Part shown: one piece after another, positions 16,942 to 25,907 of the stretch
Layout of the letters: the number at the start of each line of letters is the position of its first letter
Position numbering within the stretch: position 1 is the stretch's first letter
NCBI RefSeq assembly: GCF_002029235.1
Contig: NZ_MZGV01000018.1
Coordinates: 1-64,000 of the forward strand
Source: Clostridium oryzae
Lineage (GTDB): Bacteria > Bacillota > Clostridia > Clostridiales > Clostridiaceae
DNA length: 64,000 nt
Reading direction: 5' to 3'
Position numbers and translations under genes: made by a program
The notes under the pieces: model-generated
Told to the model about the DNA's origin: nothing
Seen by the model: only the letters and a program-made list of their open reading frames with translations
The model's database searches: none

Positions 16942-18542
16942 GTTGCCACCTCCTCTGCTATCGTACCTTCAAGTACTGCTCCTTTTTTCCAAGGAGGAGT
17001 AACATACTTCCAAGCTGGGGTAAACATACCAGCTTCTACATCTCGTGCAAAATTAAGAGCACCTCTAAATCCTGCATAAGGGCCTGAATAGTCATAAGAA
17101 TGAAGCTGTTTTGCCATAACTCCCATCTTCTGAACCACATATTTATCTTTAATGCCTGAAAAGAACATATCCGGTTTTAATATCTTTATAAACATTTCAG
17201 TTTCATAGTGGTTTAAATCATCTATTATTACTGCATTCCCTGTTGACTCTTTGATTATTCCTCCATAGTAACCCAAAGGCATTTCCTTCTTCAGTTTTTC
17301 AAACCTCTCTTGAGAAATGATCATTCTGTAATTTTTTTCATCCTTTTCAACTTTTAGTTCTTCAATATTTTTACTATCCGCATCCGGTTTTATATTAGGT
17401 ATAACTTCTCTGCCTTCGTAATCATCTCTATGAGCAAACTCATATCCCGAAACTACTGTTTCTACGCCAAAACTCTTTAAAAGATTCTGATAGTGATGCG
17501 ATCTGGAACCTCCTACATACAAAAATGCCGTCCTGCCTTTTAGCTTCTCATAATAATATTGAAGTTGTCCTTCCATAGAGCTTACTTCTTCTGCTATAAC
17601 AGCTTCCGTTCTATCAATAAGTTCAGCATCACCGAAAAATTTAGCCATATTTCTCAACGTCTCCATAAAGGCATCTATCCCTATAAAGTTAACTTTGAGC
17701 CATGGTGTGCCATACTTTGTGTGAAGCATGTCAGCGATATAGTTTATGGATCTATGGCACTGAACCAGGTTAAGATCAGCTTTGTGGGCATTTCGTATGT
17801 GATCTATTGAGCCATCTCCAGTAAGTGTAGCTATTACATTGTATCCTATTTTGCTGAGAACTCGTTCGACTTCCCAGGCATCTCCGCCTATGTTGTATTC
17901 ACCAAGGATATTTATATTCCATTTCTTGTTGCTGTAATCTTCAGTTCCGTTTCCTATTACATTTTTGATGAAATTATTATTGGCAATATGGTGTCCCGCA
18001 GATTGACTTACCCCTTTATAGCCTTCACAGTTAAATGCTAAGACTTGTATTCCATACTGTTTTTCAGCTTCTGCAGCTACAGCATTGATATCGTCTCCTA
18101 TAAGTCCTACAGGGCAGGTTGCATTTATAGATATAGCCTTCGGATTAAATATCTCTACCGCTTCTTTTATTGCCTGTCTTAGTCTGGCAACGCCTCCAAA
18201 AACAATATCCTTCTCCTGCATATCCGTAGAAAATACATACTGAATAAAATTGTCTCCACCTTTTTCTGCTTTAGCCTTATTTCTTCTAACATTCCAAGTA
18301 TAGTAGGAACATCCTATAGGACCGTGTACTATATGAACCATATCTTTTATTGGTCCAACAACAACACCTTTACAACCAGCATAGCAGCACCCTCGGTTTG
18401 TGATTATTCCAGGAATGGTTCTTACATTTGCTTCTATCTCAGGGATTTCACCATTTTCATTTTTTATGACAATATGTTTTTTTCTAGACTTAAATGTTTT
18501 TGCTGGATATCTTTCCAGAACCTTTGTAACTACTTCTTTCAA
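16935..18542 (-). CDS. nifD: Molybdenum-iron nitrogenase alpha subunit NifD
   Basis: NifD holds FeMo-cofactor and reduces N2. P-cluster motifs are RGCCYAGCKGVVVGP, HGPIGCSYYTWNVRR and NATCPVGLIGDD; the cofactor cysteine is in NLVQCHRSINYIA and the cofactor histidine in KQLHSYDYSGPYAG. An inserted segment at about residues 375-420 matches the extra domain of clostridial NifD. I chose the TTG at 18542: an AGAGGTGAT box lies 7 nt upstream and the resulting start aligns with the known C. pasteurianum NifD N-terminus, whereas the upstream ATG overlaps nifI2 and lacks a box. That gives 535 residues, close to the 533 I recall for C. pasteurianum. Confidence 0.96.
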   Translation of the reverse strand: MKEVVTKVLERYPAKTFKSRKKHIVIKNENGEIPEIEANVRTIPGIITNRGCCYAGCKGVVVGPIKDMVHIVHGPIGCSYYTWNVRRNKAKAEKGGDNFIQYVFSTDMQEKDIVFGGVARLRQAIKEAVEIFNPKAISINATCPVGLIGDDINAVAAEAEKQYGIQVLAFNCEGYKGVSQSAGHHIANNNFIKNVIGNGTEDYSNKKWNINILGEYNIGGDAWEVERVLSKIGYNVIATLTGDGSIDHIRNAHKADLNLVQCHRSINYIADMLHTKYGTPWLKVNFIGIDAFMETLRNMAKFFGDAELIDRTEAVIAEEVSSMEGQLQYYYEKLKGRTAFLYVGGSRSHHYQNLLKSFGVETVVSGYEFAHRDDYEGREVIPNIKPDADSKNIEELKVEKDEKNYRMIISQERFEKLKKEMPLGYYGGIIKESTGNAVIIDDLNHYETEMFIKILKPDMFFSGIKDKYVVQKMGVMAKQLHSYDYSGPYAGFRGALNFARDVEAGMFTPAWKYVTPPWKKGAVLEGTIAEEVATC

Positions 18543-18561
18543 AAATATCACCTCTTTCTCT

Positions 18562-18945
18562 TTATAATGCGGCTTCGTCTCTTTCACCGGTTCTTACTTT
18601 TATGACATCTGATATATCTCGCACAAATATTTTTCCATCTCCAGGATTTCCAGTTATATTTGTGTCTATTATAGTCTGAACAACTTTATCTTTATCCTCA
18701 TCATTTACTATGATAGTGATCATCCTTTTAGGGAGCAGTCTGTAATTTTCTATTATCTCGCCTTCGATTTTTCCATAGTTTATATTTTCAATATCAGCTT
18801 CATCTCCTATAAATGATAAGTCAATTCTCTTTTTACCTCTTCCCATTACTTTTAAGCAGTGAAGTGAGCATATACCCTTTGACAAAAGAGCCTCTTTGGT
18901 TTTATTTATCATGTTCATTCGGATTATAGCAATTATTTCCTTCAT
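18562..18945 (-). CDS. nifI2: GlnB-like nitrogenase regulator NifI2
   Basis: NifI1 and NifI2 are PII-like proteins encoded inside nif operons of archaea and clostridia; in methanogens they bind dinitrogenase and switch off activity after ammonium addition, relieved by 2-oxoglutarate. This 127-residue protein has the PII fold with the MGRGKKR segment before an extended T-loop and the NPGDGKIFVRDISDVIKVRTGE C-terminal signature, split here as NPGDGKIFV and VIKVRTGE. It lies 11 bp after nifI1 and 19 bp before the nifD start. No nifA is in the window, so these two may be the main local control point. Confidence 0.93.
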   Translation of the reverse strand: MKEIIAIIRMNMINKTKEALLSKGICSLHCLKVMGRGKKRIDLSFIGDEADIENINYGKIEGEIIENYRLLPKRMITIIVNDEDKDKVVQTIIDTNITGNPGDGKIFVRDISDVIKVRTGERDEAAL

Positions 18946-18956
18946 AGCTATTCCTC

Positions 18957-19283
18957 CTACAATCCTTTAGTATTAGAACTTATCGTATATGCTTCAGAAA
19001 CTTCTGATACAAATATTTTTCCGTCTCCAAAAGCTCCCTTTTCACCTGTCTTAGCATTTTTCATGATAATGTTTATTAAATCTTCTTTGCTTTCATCATT
19101 TACTACCAAAAGAAGCATATCTTTAGGAATTTCATCATAGTGGATTTCTCCCACTTTAACACCTCGCTGCTTTCCTCTTCCAACCACTTCTATTTTAGTT
19201 ACAGCAGGGAAACCTCCATCTGAAAGTTCTGAAAGAATCTGGGTTGTTTTTTCCGGTCTTACTATAGCTTTTATCATTAACAT
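18957..19283 (-). CDS. nifI1: GlnB-like nitrogenase regulator NifI1
   Basis: The 108-residue protein is the shorter PII-like partner. It begins MLMIKAIVRPEKT, has the VVGRGKQRGV stretch ahead of a short T-loop, and ends with FGDGKIFVSEVSEAYTI as in NifI1 proteins. It would act with NifI2 on dinitrogenase in post-translational switch-off. An AGGAGGG box lies 7 nt before the ATG at 19283. It directly follows nifH by 30 bp. Confidence 0.93.
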   Translation of the reverse strand: MLMIKAIVRPEKTTQILSELSDGGFPAVTKIEVVGRGKQRGVKVGEIHYDEIPKDMLLLVVNDESKEDLINIIMKNAKTGEKGAFGDGKIFVSEVSEAYTISSNTKGL

Positions 19284-19313
19284 AAGTGGACCCTCCTAAT
19301 TTTTATTATGATA

Positions 19314-20156
<843 letters not shown>

Positions 20157-20332
20157 TTAGTGCGTTTTCCAGATATCTTATAAAGAATTAACGCCTTGTC
20201 TTATTATTATTCATTTTCAGAAAATTTTCATTTTTTCATCAGAATTTATATTTTTCTTAAGCATCAGCATTCTGTTATCGATTCCATTTTATTAATTTAA
20301 TAATTTTTTGTGTTTTTTTATTAACTTTTTTA

Positions 20333-20351
20333 ATAATGTGTAAGCATTATA
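20333..20351 (-). promoter_or_regulatory. Candidate nif promoter -10 overlapped by an inverted repeat
   Basis: In the minus direction a perfect TATAAT (20351-20346) lies about 210 nt before nifH. It is overlapped by a 6-bp inverted repeat (ATAATG, 6-nt spacer, CATTAT; 20333-20350). No good -35 hexamer and no sigma-54 (GG-N10-GC) element was seen. A poor -35 with an operator-like repeat at -10 suggests that a regulator controls transcription. Confidence 0.4.
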
Positions 20352-20470
20352 TATTATTTCAATAATTTTCTTTAAATTTCAGCTGTCACATCTATAATTA
20401 TACATATATAAAAAGACTAATTATTAAATTATCACAAATCATATAAACACAAATGCTATTTTTAAGTATT

Positions 20471-20535
20471 TTGCAATAATATTTAGTGATATTGCTTTTT
20501 TAGCAATAGTAGCATTATTATTCATTGCAATTTGC
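20471..20535. promoter_or_regulatory. Cluster of GCAAT/ATTGC boxes between nifH and modA
   Basis: Within 65 bp there are TTGCAATA (20471-20478), a perfect inverted repeat TATTGCT-TTTTT-AGCAATA (20490-20508) and the palindrome ATTGCAAT (20524-20531) followed by TTTGC. The clustering in the divergent nif/mod intergenic region suggests binding sites for a regulator, possibly of molybdate transport, as it is nearer modA. No regulator gene is adjacent. The rest of the 20136-20633 gap holds no reading frame I would support. Confidence 0.45.
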
Positions 20536-20633
20536 TAATATACGTTATGTAAATTTGTACCATAGTAGTTTACAAGCACAAATGAAGAACAGGTATTAAT
20601 AGTTTTATATTTTCAATTTTAGGAGGAATCAAT

Positions 20634-21437
20634 ATGAAATCAAAAAACAAATTTCTTGCATTGGCGTTAACTGCCGCTGTATCCCTATCCTTTTCTTCCT
20701 GTTCACTGCTGTCAGCAAGTGCCAAAAAGAATACGTCGGCTAAAACAAAGGTTACATTGAACATCTCTGCAGCTGCCAGCCTAAAAAACTCACTTGATGA
20801 AATAAAAGCAGTATATATCAAAAAAAATTCAAATATTAAGTTAGTTTGCAACTATGGTGCCTCTGGAGTTCTCCAGCAGCAAATTGAACAAGGAGCTTCT
20901 GTAGATCTTTTTATATCTGCAGCAGCTAAACAAATGGATGACTTGGAAAGTAAAGATTTTTTAATCAAGAATACACGTTTAGACTTACTTAAGAATAGTT
21001 TAGTGCTCATAGTCCCAAATGAAGATAATAGCATTTCAGATTTTAAGCAGCTTACAGATAAAAATATAAAAAAAATAGCAGTTGGGGAACCTGCCAGTGT
21101 ACCTGCCGGTCAATATGGTGAACAGGTTCTTACTAAGTTAAACATATTAAAGTCCATAAAATCTAAAGAAGTATATGCTAAAGATGTTACCACTGTACTT
21201 AGCTGGGTTGAAAGTGGAAATGCAGATGCAGGGTTAGTATATAAAACCGATGCTCTTTCTTCTTCAAAAGTTAAAATAGCAGCAACCGCCTCTGAAAGTG
21301 ATCATGATCCAATAATCTACCCTGCAGCAGTCATAAAATCCAGCAAAAATTCAAAAGCTGCTAAAGACTTTTTAAACTTCCTATCCAGGACTAAAGCAAA
21401 AGATATATTTACAAAGGCTGGTTTTCAAACAGAGTAA
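20634..21437 (+). CDS. modA: Molybdate ABC transporter substrate-binding lipoprotein ModA
   Basis: ModA captures molybdate (or tungstate) outside the membrane. The 267-residue precursor has a lipoprotein signal peptide with lipobox SFSSC (Cys at about 23), then the ModA fold: LNISAAASLKNSLDEI, the ligand-binding ASGVLQQQIEQGASVDLFISAA, and VAVGEPASVPAGQYGEQ-like text (GEPASVPAGQYGEQVL). An AGGAGGAATCA box precedes the ATG. It is first in modABC, divergent from nif, which fits molybdenum supply for FeMo-cofactor. Confidence 0.95.
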   Translation: MKSKNKFLALALTAAVSLSFSSCSLLSASAKKNTSAKTKVTLNISAAASLKNSLDEIKAVYIKKNSNIKLVCNYGASGVLQQQIEQGASVDLFISAAAKQMDDLESKDFLIKNTRLDLLKNSLVLIVPNEDNSISDFKQLTDKNIKKIAVGEPASVPAGQYGEQVLTKLNILKSIKSKEVYAKDVTTVLSWVESGNADAGLVYKTDALSSSKVKIAATASESDHDPIIYPAAVIKSSKNSKAAKDFLNFLSRTKAKDIFTKAGFQTE

Positions 21438-21463
21438 AAATTAATTTGTAAGGAGGAGACTAT

Positions 21464-22150
21464 ATGAATTTTGATTATTCACCATTATGCATATCTGTCA
21501 AAACTGCTTTATGCTCTACAGTAATTACATTTTTCATTGGTATATGTGCAGCGAGACTTTTATATAATAAGCAAAGCAACTTTGCTTATTTTATGGATGC
21601 CATTTTCACTTTACCTTTAGTGCTTCCTCCTACTGTCCTTGGTCTTATTTTACTAATAATATTCGGAAGAAATAGTGCGTTAGGTTCTATTCTATATTCA
21701 TTTGGAATACAGATAATCTTTTCATGGCCTGCCACTGTAATTGCAGCAGTGGCCGTATCTTTTCCAATAATGTATAAAACAACAAAAGGAGCTTTCGAAC
21801 AAATAGATAATAATATTTTAAGTGCCGCTAAAACTTTAGGTGTGTCTAACAATAGGATCTTTTGGACCATCACAATTCCTCTTGCATGGCCAGGAATAGC
21901 TGCCGCTGCGGTATTATCTTTTTCTAGATCTATAGGTGAATTTGGTGCGACTCTTATGCTTGCAGGCAGTATTCCTGGTAAAACCACAACCATCCCTATG
22001 GCTATCTATTTTGCCGTAGAGGGCGGTGATATGAAGACTGCTGTATATTGGGTAATTATAATAATGATTTTATCTTTTATTATAATTGCTGTCTCAAATA
22101 ACTGGTCATCACATCACAGGAAATTCATCATATCTGGAGGTGAATATTAG
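21464..22150 (+). CDS. modB: Molybdate ABC transporter permease ModB
   Basis: The 228-residue membrane protein has five to six predicted helices and the permease coupling motif EQIDNNILSAAKTLGVSNNR, which contacts the ATPase, followed by AAAVLSFSRSIGEFGATLML, the conserved ModB segment. It forms the membrane pore with ModC. It starts 26 bp after modA with an AAGGAGGAGACT box, and its stop TAG shares its last base with the GTG start of modC. Confidence 0.95.
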   Translation: MNFDYSPLCISVKTALCSTVITFFIGICAARLLYNKQSNFAYFMDAIFTLPLVLPPTVLGLILLIIFGRNSALGSILYSFGIQIIFSWPATVIAAVAVSFPIMYKTTKGAFEQIDNNILSAAKTLGVSNNRIFWTITIPLAWPGIAAAAVLSFSRSIGEFGATLMLAGSIPGKTTTIPMAIYFAVEGGDMKTAVYWVIIIMILSFIIIAVSNNWSSHHRKFIISGGEY

Positions 22151-23220
22151 TGGAATTAATAGTAGATATAAAAAAAGTCTTATCTGACTTCTCTTTAAAT
22201 ATTAGTTTTCATAGCAATTCCACTTCATTAGCTCTATTAGGTGAATCAGGATCCGGAAAGAGCGTGACATTAAAATGCATATCTGGTTTATTAACTCCCG
22301 ATGAAGGTAAGATAATTGTAAACAGAAGAGTTTTCTTTGACTCCTCTAAAAAAATAAATATGCCTGTTCAACAAAGAAAGATAGGTTTTCTGTTTCAGAA
22401 CTATGCACTGTTTTCAAACATGACTGTATATAAGAACATATCATATGCTCTTAATCATTTACATCAAAAAGCTAAAAAAAATACATTAGAAAATATCATA
22501 AAAAATATGAGATTAGAAGATATAACAGAAAAATATCCAGCTCAATTATCAGGCGGTCAGCAGCAGCGAGTTGCTTTAGCAAGGGCATTAGCTGTATCTC
22601 CACAAGCTCTTTTACTGGACGAGCCGTTTTCCGCTCTTGACAACACATTAAAAAGTATAATGATAAAACAGATGCTAGACACATTATTAAACTACAATGG
22701 TATAGCTATACTGGTAACCCATAATGTAGATGAAGCATATCAACTATGCGAAGACATTGTAGTTCTTGAAAAAGGTCAAAGTAAAGGACAAGGAAACAAA
22801 AAAGAAATTTTTATGAATCCGCCCAGTCTTGCTGCTTTAAAACTTACCGGTTGTAAAAATATATGCTTAGTCAAAAAAACTGATGATTATACAGTGAAAG
22901 CTATAGACTGGAATTGTACTATTAAATTAGAACAACCTATCTATCACGATGTGACTCACATAGGCTTAAGAGCCCACTATATCAAAATAGCTGATAGTTC
23001 ATCAATAAATGCCTATGATTGCTGGCCAGCATCATGCTCTGAAACACGTTTTAGGAGATTCGTGTTTTTAAAATTAAATTTTCCTCCTATTGATATCTCG
23101 GACTATGATATACTATGGGACATCTCTGTAGAAGAATGGAAAAACATAAAAAAGCAACCCTATCCATGGAAAATAACCTTTGACACTGATAATCTTATTT
23201 TAATAAATGAAAGTTTATAA
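22150..23220 (+). CDS. modC: Molybdate ABC transporter ATP-binding protein ModC
   Basis: The 356-residue ATPase has Walker A GESGSGKS, Q-loop LFQNYALF, signature LSGGQQQRVALARALA, Walker B LLLDEPFSALD and the H-loop THN. The C-terminal 120 residues occupy the place of the molybdate-sensing MOP/TOBE domain, but I do not see clear MOP motifs, so feedback regulation is uncertain. Translation starts at a GTG whose first base is the last base of the modB stop codon. It completes modABC. Confidence 0.93.
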   Translation: MELIVDIKKVLSDFSLNISFHSNSTSLALLGESGSGKSVTLKCISGLLTPDEGKIIVNRRVFFDSSKKINMPVQQRKIGFLFQNYALFSNMTVYKNISYALNHLHQKAKKNTLENIIKNMRLEDITEKYPAQLSGGQQQRVALARALAVSPQALLLDEPFSALDNTLKSIMIKQMLDTLLNYNGIAILVTHNVDEAYQLCEDIVVLEKGQSKGQGNKKEIFMNPPSLAALKLTGCKNICLVKKTDDYTVKAIDWNCTIKLEQPIYHDVTHIGLRAHYIKIADSSSINAYDCWPASCSETRFRRFVFLKLNFPPIDISDYDILWDISVEEWKNIKKQPYPWKITFDTDNLILINESL

Positions 23221-23269
23221 AATCATATTGTATTGAAATGTAAACAGATTTATGAGGGAGGTAAGAAAT

Positions 23270-24220
23270 TTGAGCAATAAAATTTTTCACACTTTATATG
23301 GTATAATAGAACAGCCTCTATTTTTCGAACTTTATAGCAGCGGTAAATTAAAAAGCTGCATATTAAATAGAATGTTTCAGCTTTCAACAGATTACGGTAA
23401 ATTTGTTCCTCAGTACGAAAATGCTGGAATACGTCGTAAGAATACTTGCTCACTATCATTCTATGAAAATGGCATGATTAAAAGTGTATCTCTTCAAACA
23501 CAAACGCCAGTAGTTACAAAATATGGGGTTATACCCGCAGAATACATCACTTTTTATGATACCGGTGAAATAAAAAGAATTTTTCCTCTAAATGGTAAAC
23601 TATCAGCATACTGGGATGAAGATGACGAAAAAGAATTAGCTGATGATATCTCTTTCAATCTCAGTTGCGGAAGTTTTAATAATAAAATTATAGGCTTTTA
23701 TTTTTACAAGGCAGGAGATATAAAAAGTGTGACTCTATGGCCTAAAGAAAAAGCGAAAATATCTACTTCTCAAGGAATTTTGCCAGTAAGAATAGGCTTT
23801 TCATTATACGAAAACGGCAGTATTAAAACTTTAGAACCGCAACTTCCTATAGATATAAAAACTCCTATAGGAGTAGTAAAAGCATTTAACAATAAAGTTC
23901 TTGGTCTAAATGGTGATATAAATTCGTTGAGTTTCTACAGTGACGGCAGAATAAAGTCTCTTACCTCAACCTCTAATATTATAATAGTTCTATACAAAGA
24001 CAAGATTATGTATCAATTTATGCCAGAGCTTAATCCAAGCATACTAGGTGAAGATGAATTGGAACTCTCACCTTTATTAATAGAATTTAAAGATAATAAA
24101 GTAATATTTAACAATGATATTTCCATGGAAATAGATAAATATTCTTTTACGATTGAAAGATATACTTTTAGCATCAAAAATTCATGCAAAAACTGTAATT
24201 CATGCAATGGATGTAAATAA
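23270..24220 (+). CDS. Unknown repeat protein after modABC, Cys-rich C-terminus
   Basis: I do not recognise this 316-residue protein. It contains six copies of a short unit of the form (F/L)Y-x-x-G-x-(I/L)-K-(S/T/R): LYSSGKLKSC, FYENGMIKSV, FYDTGEIKRI, FYKAGDIKSV, LYENGSIKTL and FYSDGRIKSL, spaced 45-65 residues apart. They resemble the MORN-type/YwqK beta-hairpin units. The chain ends in a cluster CKNCNSCNGCK that could bind a metal. It has no signal peptide or membrane helix. I chose the TTG at 23270, eight bases after GGGAGGT; an ATG at 23252 would contain that box. It lies 49 bp after modC and is probably co-transcribed, so a link to molybdenum handling is plausible but only inferred. Confidence 0.75.
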   Translation: MSNKIFHTLYGIIEQPLFFELYSSGKLKSCILNRMFQLSTDYGKFVPQYENAGIRRKNTCSLSFYENGMIKSVSLQTQTPVVTKYGVIPAEYITFYDTGEIKRIFPLNGKLSAYWDEDDEKELADDISFNLSCGSFNNKIIGFYFYKAGDIKSVTLWPKEKAKISTSQGILPVRIGFSLYENGSIKTLEPQLPIDIKTPIGVVKAFNNKVLGLNGDINSLSFYSDGRIKSLTSTSNIIIVLYKDKIMYQFMPELNPSILGEDELELSPLLIEFKDNKVIFNNDISMEIDKYSFTIERYTFSIKNSCKNCNSCNGCK

Positions 24221-24610
24221 AAAATGGTTGCACCCTATGTCGGCTAGTTCCGCTCGTTAAGCAATTTCACCACATCTTTTAGTCAAATTTCCTAATGGCT
24301 CATAACTCGGCTGCGCCTCAAACAATTCGCCATCTTAACGTAAATTTGCCTAAAAGACACGGATAATTGCTAAACTCACTCCAAATGCCTCCGTCGGATG
24401 TAACCATTTTCAATGCCCTAACTCTTAATTTTTACATAATACTTTTATTATATTCCTTCTGTTGCCTTCTTTTCTTAATTCACTAATTTCAAAATATATT
24501 ACTGTTTCTTGTTAACTTCTTCGTAAACACGTTGTATCGTTTTTTCATTTAATAACCACTTTTTCTCTTATTTAGTGGTGTATCTTGATATTAATTAAAA
24601 GTTATCCTCA
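24214..24610 (+). repeat. Interspersed repeat copy A with foldback core
   Basis: This 397-bp sequence recurs at 41706-42103, in the same orientation, with about 85-90% identity by eye. Its first 190 bp (24221-24410) are an imperfect inverted repeat from end to end: outer arms AAAATGGTTGCACCC and a matching end GGATGTAACCATTTT, inner arms TTAAGCAATTTCACC and GGATAATTGCTAA, and a loop of about 30 nt. The remaining 200 bp is an AT-rich tail ending GTTATCCTCA. On the minus strand the tail has a short conserved coding remnant (24499-24567) ending in WLLNEKTIQRVYEEVNKKQ and TAA. The core is MITE-like; I found no transposase. It starts within the stop codon region of the preceding gene. Confidence 0.85.
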
Positions 24611-24643
24611 ATTGGCAAAATACATAAATTCATATAGACTAAA

Positions 24644-24704
24644 TAAGGGAAGGAAGTGATTTCCGTCGGCTGGAAAATGCCTCCTCCAACCACTTTCTTC
24701 CTTA
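24644..24704. other. Imperfect hairpin between repeat A and the VIT1 gene
   Basis: TAAGGGAAGGAAGTG (24644-24658) pairs, with two single-base irregularities, with CACTTTCTTCCTTA (24691-24704). The 32-nt interior is GC-richer than its surroundings. There is no U-tract on either side. The rest of 24611-24853 holds no gene that I can support. Confidence 0.45.
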
Positions 24705-24853
24705 TGCCGGCTCTATGCATTTACAAAGCATTATTTTCTATATTTCTTCTCCCAAATTATTTTTCTTGTTTATTGGTTTATTAGTATTTTCTTAAAAGCT
24801 ATCTTCCTCTTACTTCACACTTATTATCTATTCACTAATCCCTTAAAATCCTT

Positions 24854-25735
24854 CTATAAGTCTACTCCCAAGAATTCCTTAACTAACAAACCTATAAGAA
24901 ACGATAGAAGCGCTACACTTATACTTATTCCAGCCATTTCAAAAAATCGTTTTTTAAATGAGTAATCCTTAGCTACTGATATATAATAATTAAAAGCTGC
25001 AATTATAACTACTACAGTGATCATCATTATAACAAGGGCTGTTCCAAACATTTTGTCAGGCAAAAGCAGATATGGTAGTATAAGTAAAATGACTGTAAAC
25101 AAATAAGTTATTCCTGTATAGGAAGCAGAGCGAAACGCATTTTCCTCTCCATCTGATCTAGCCGATAAAAATTCTGATGACGCCATAGATAACGTAGCTG
25201 ATATGCCAGTAATAAGTCCTGCTAATGCTATAAGTTTATTACTAGCTAATGCAAAGGAATATCCTGCAAGACTTCCAGCCATTTCAACCAACGCGTCATT
25301 TAATCCCAATATCATTGAACCAATGTATTTCAGTCGTTCTTCATCTAGCATATTCATAAGTTCTTTTTCGTGTTGAATTTCGTCTTCAAATATAGAAATC
25401 AGTTGTGAATTCTCATTTTCTAGCATTTTTAATGTTTTGCTATCCACATTGTATTCATTCTGCCACCTTTCCATTCGTTTTATAGCGAAAGTGTACCCAA
25501 GTATCCTTGCTATCAATGCAAAAATAAATACTGTTATCATTTTTGGCTTCATATTAACTTTAGTGAAAGATTTCCATATATCATAATGCTTCTGTTCTTC
25601 CTCTGCCATCTTGATTAAAGTACTTCGGTTCTTTTCATCTTTTACAGTTTTGGAAATTTGAAGAAGTATCTTTTTTTCTGTAATTTCTCCCTGTTGTAAA
25701 TGTTTTGTGGTTTCTAGAATTGTTTTATTTTCCAT
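24854..25735 (-). CDS. Membrane-bound ferritin-like protein, rubrerythrin domain fused to VIT1/CCC1
   Basis: The 293-residue protein has an N-terminal ferritin-like four-helix domain (about 1-135) with EEEQKHYDIW and EDEIQHEKEL carrying the expected Glu/His iron ligands, then a VIT1/CCC1-type membrane domain with about five helices (GLNDALVEMAGSLAGYSFAL, MASSEFLSARSDGEENAF). Proteins of this architecture (MbfA in alpha-proteobacteria) export iron. It probably protects against ferrous iron overload, which fits an organism with much Fe-S enzyme. The ATG at 25735 is 13-14 nt from a GAAGG box, a little long. It has its own transcription unit. Confidence 0.85.
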   Translation of the reverse strand: MENKTILETTKHLQQGEITEKKILLQISKTVKDEKNRSTLIKMAEEEQKHYDIWKSFTKVNMKPKMITVFIFALIARILGYTFAIKRMERWQNEYNVDSKTLKMLENENSQLISIFEDEIQHEKELMNMLDEERLKYIGSMILGLNDALVEMAGSLAGYSFALASNKLIALAGLITGISATLSMASSEFLSARSDGEENAFRSASYTGITYLFTVILLILPYLLLPDKMFGTALVIMMITVVVIIAAFNYYISVAKDYSFKKRFFEMAGISISVALLSFLIGLLVKEFLGVDL

Positions 25736-25860
25736 GAGCTTTTTGCACACCTTCTTTAATATATAATAATCAATATTACTTTGTAATAATTATAAATCTA
25801 TCTACATTAATTATCAATTAAAAAGTACTCTTTTTCTCACTTATTCAAATTTAATGCAAA

Positions 25861-25895
25861 AATAAGAGCTAACCTCTCAGCGGCTAGCTCTTATT
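25861..25895 (-). terminator. Terminator of the downstream subtilase gene
   Basis: An 11-bp perfect stem (AATAAGAGCTA / TAGCTCTTATT) with a 13-nt loop follows the stop codon at 25908. In the minus direction it is followed by TTTTGC, a short U-tract. Confidence 0.8.
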
Positions 25896-25907
25896 AGCAA
25901 TATATAT

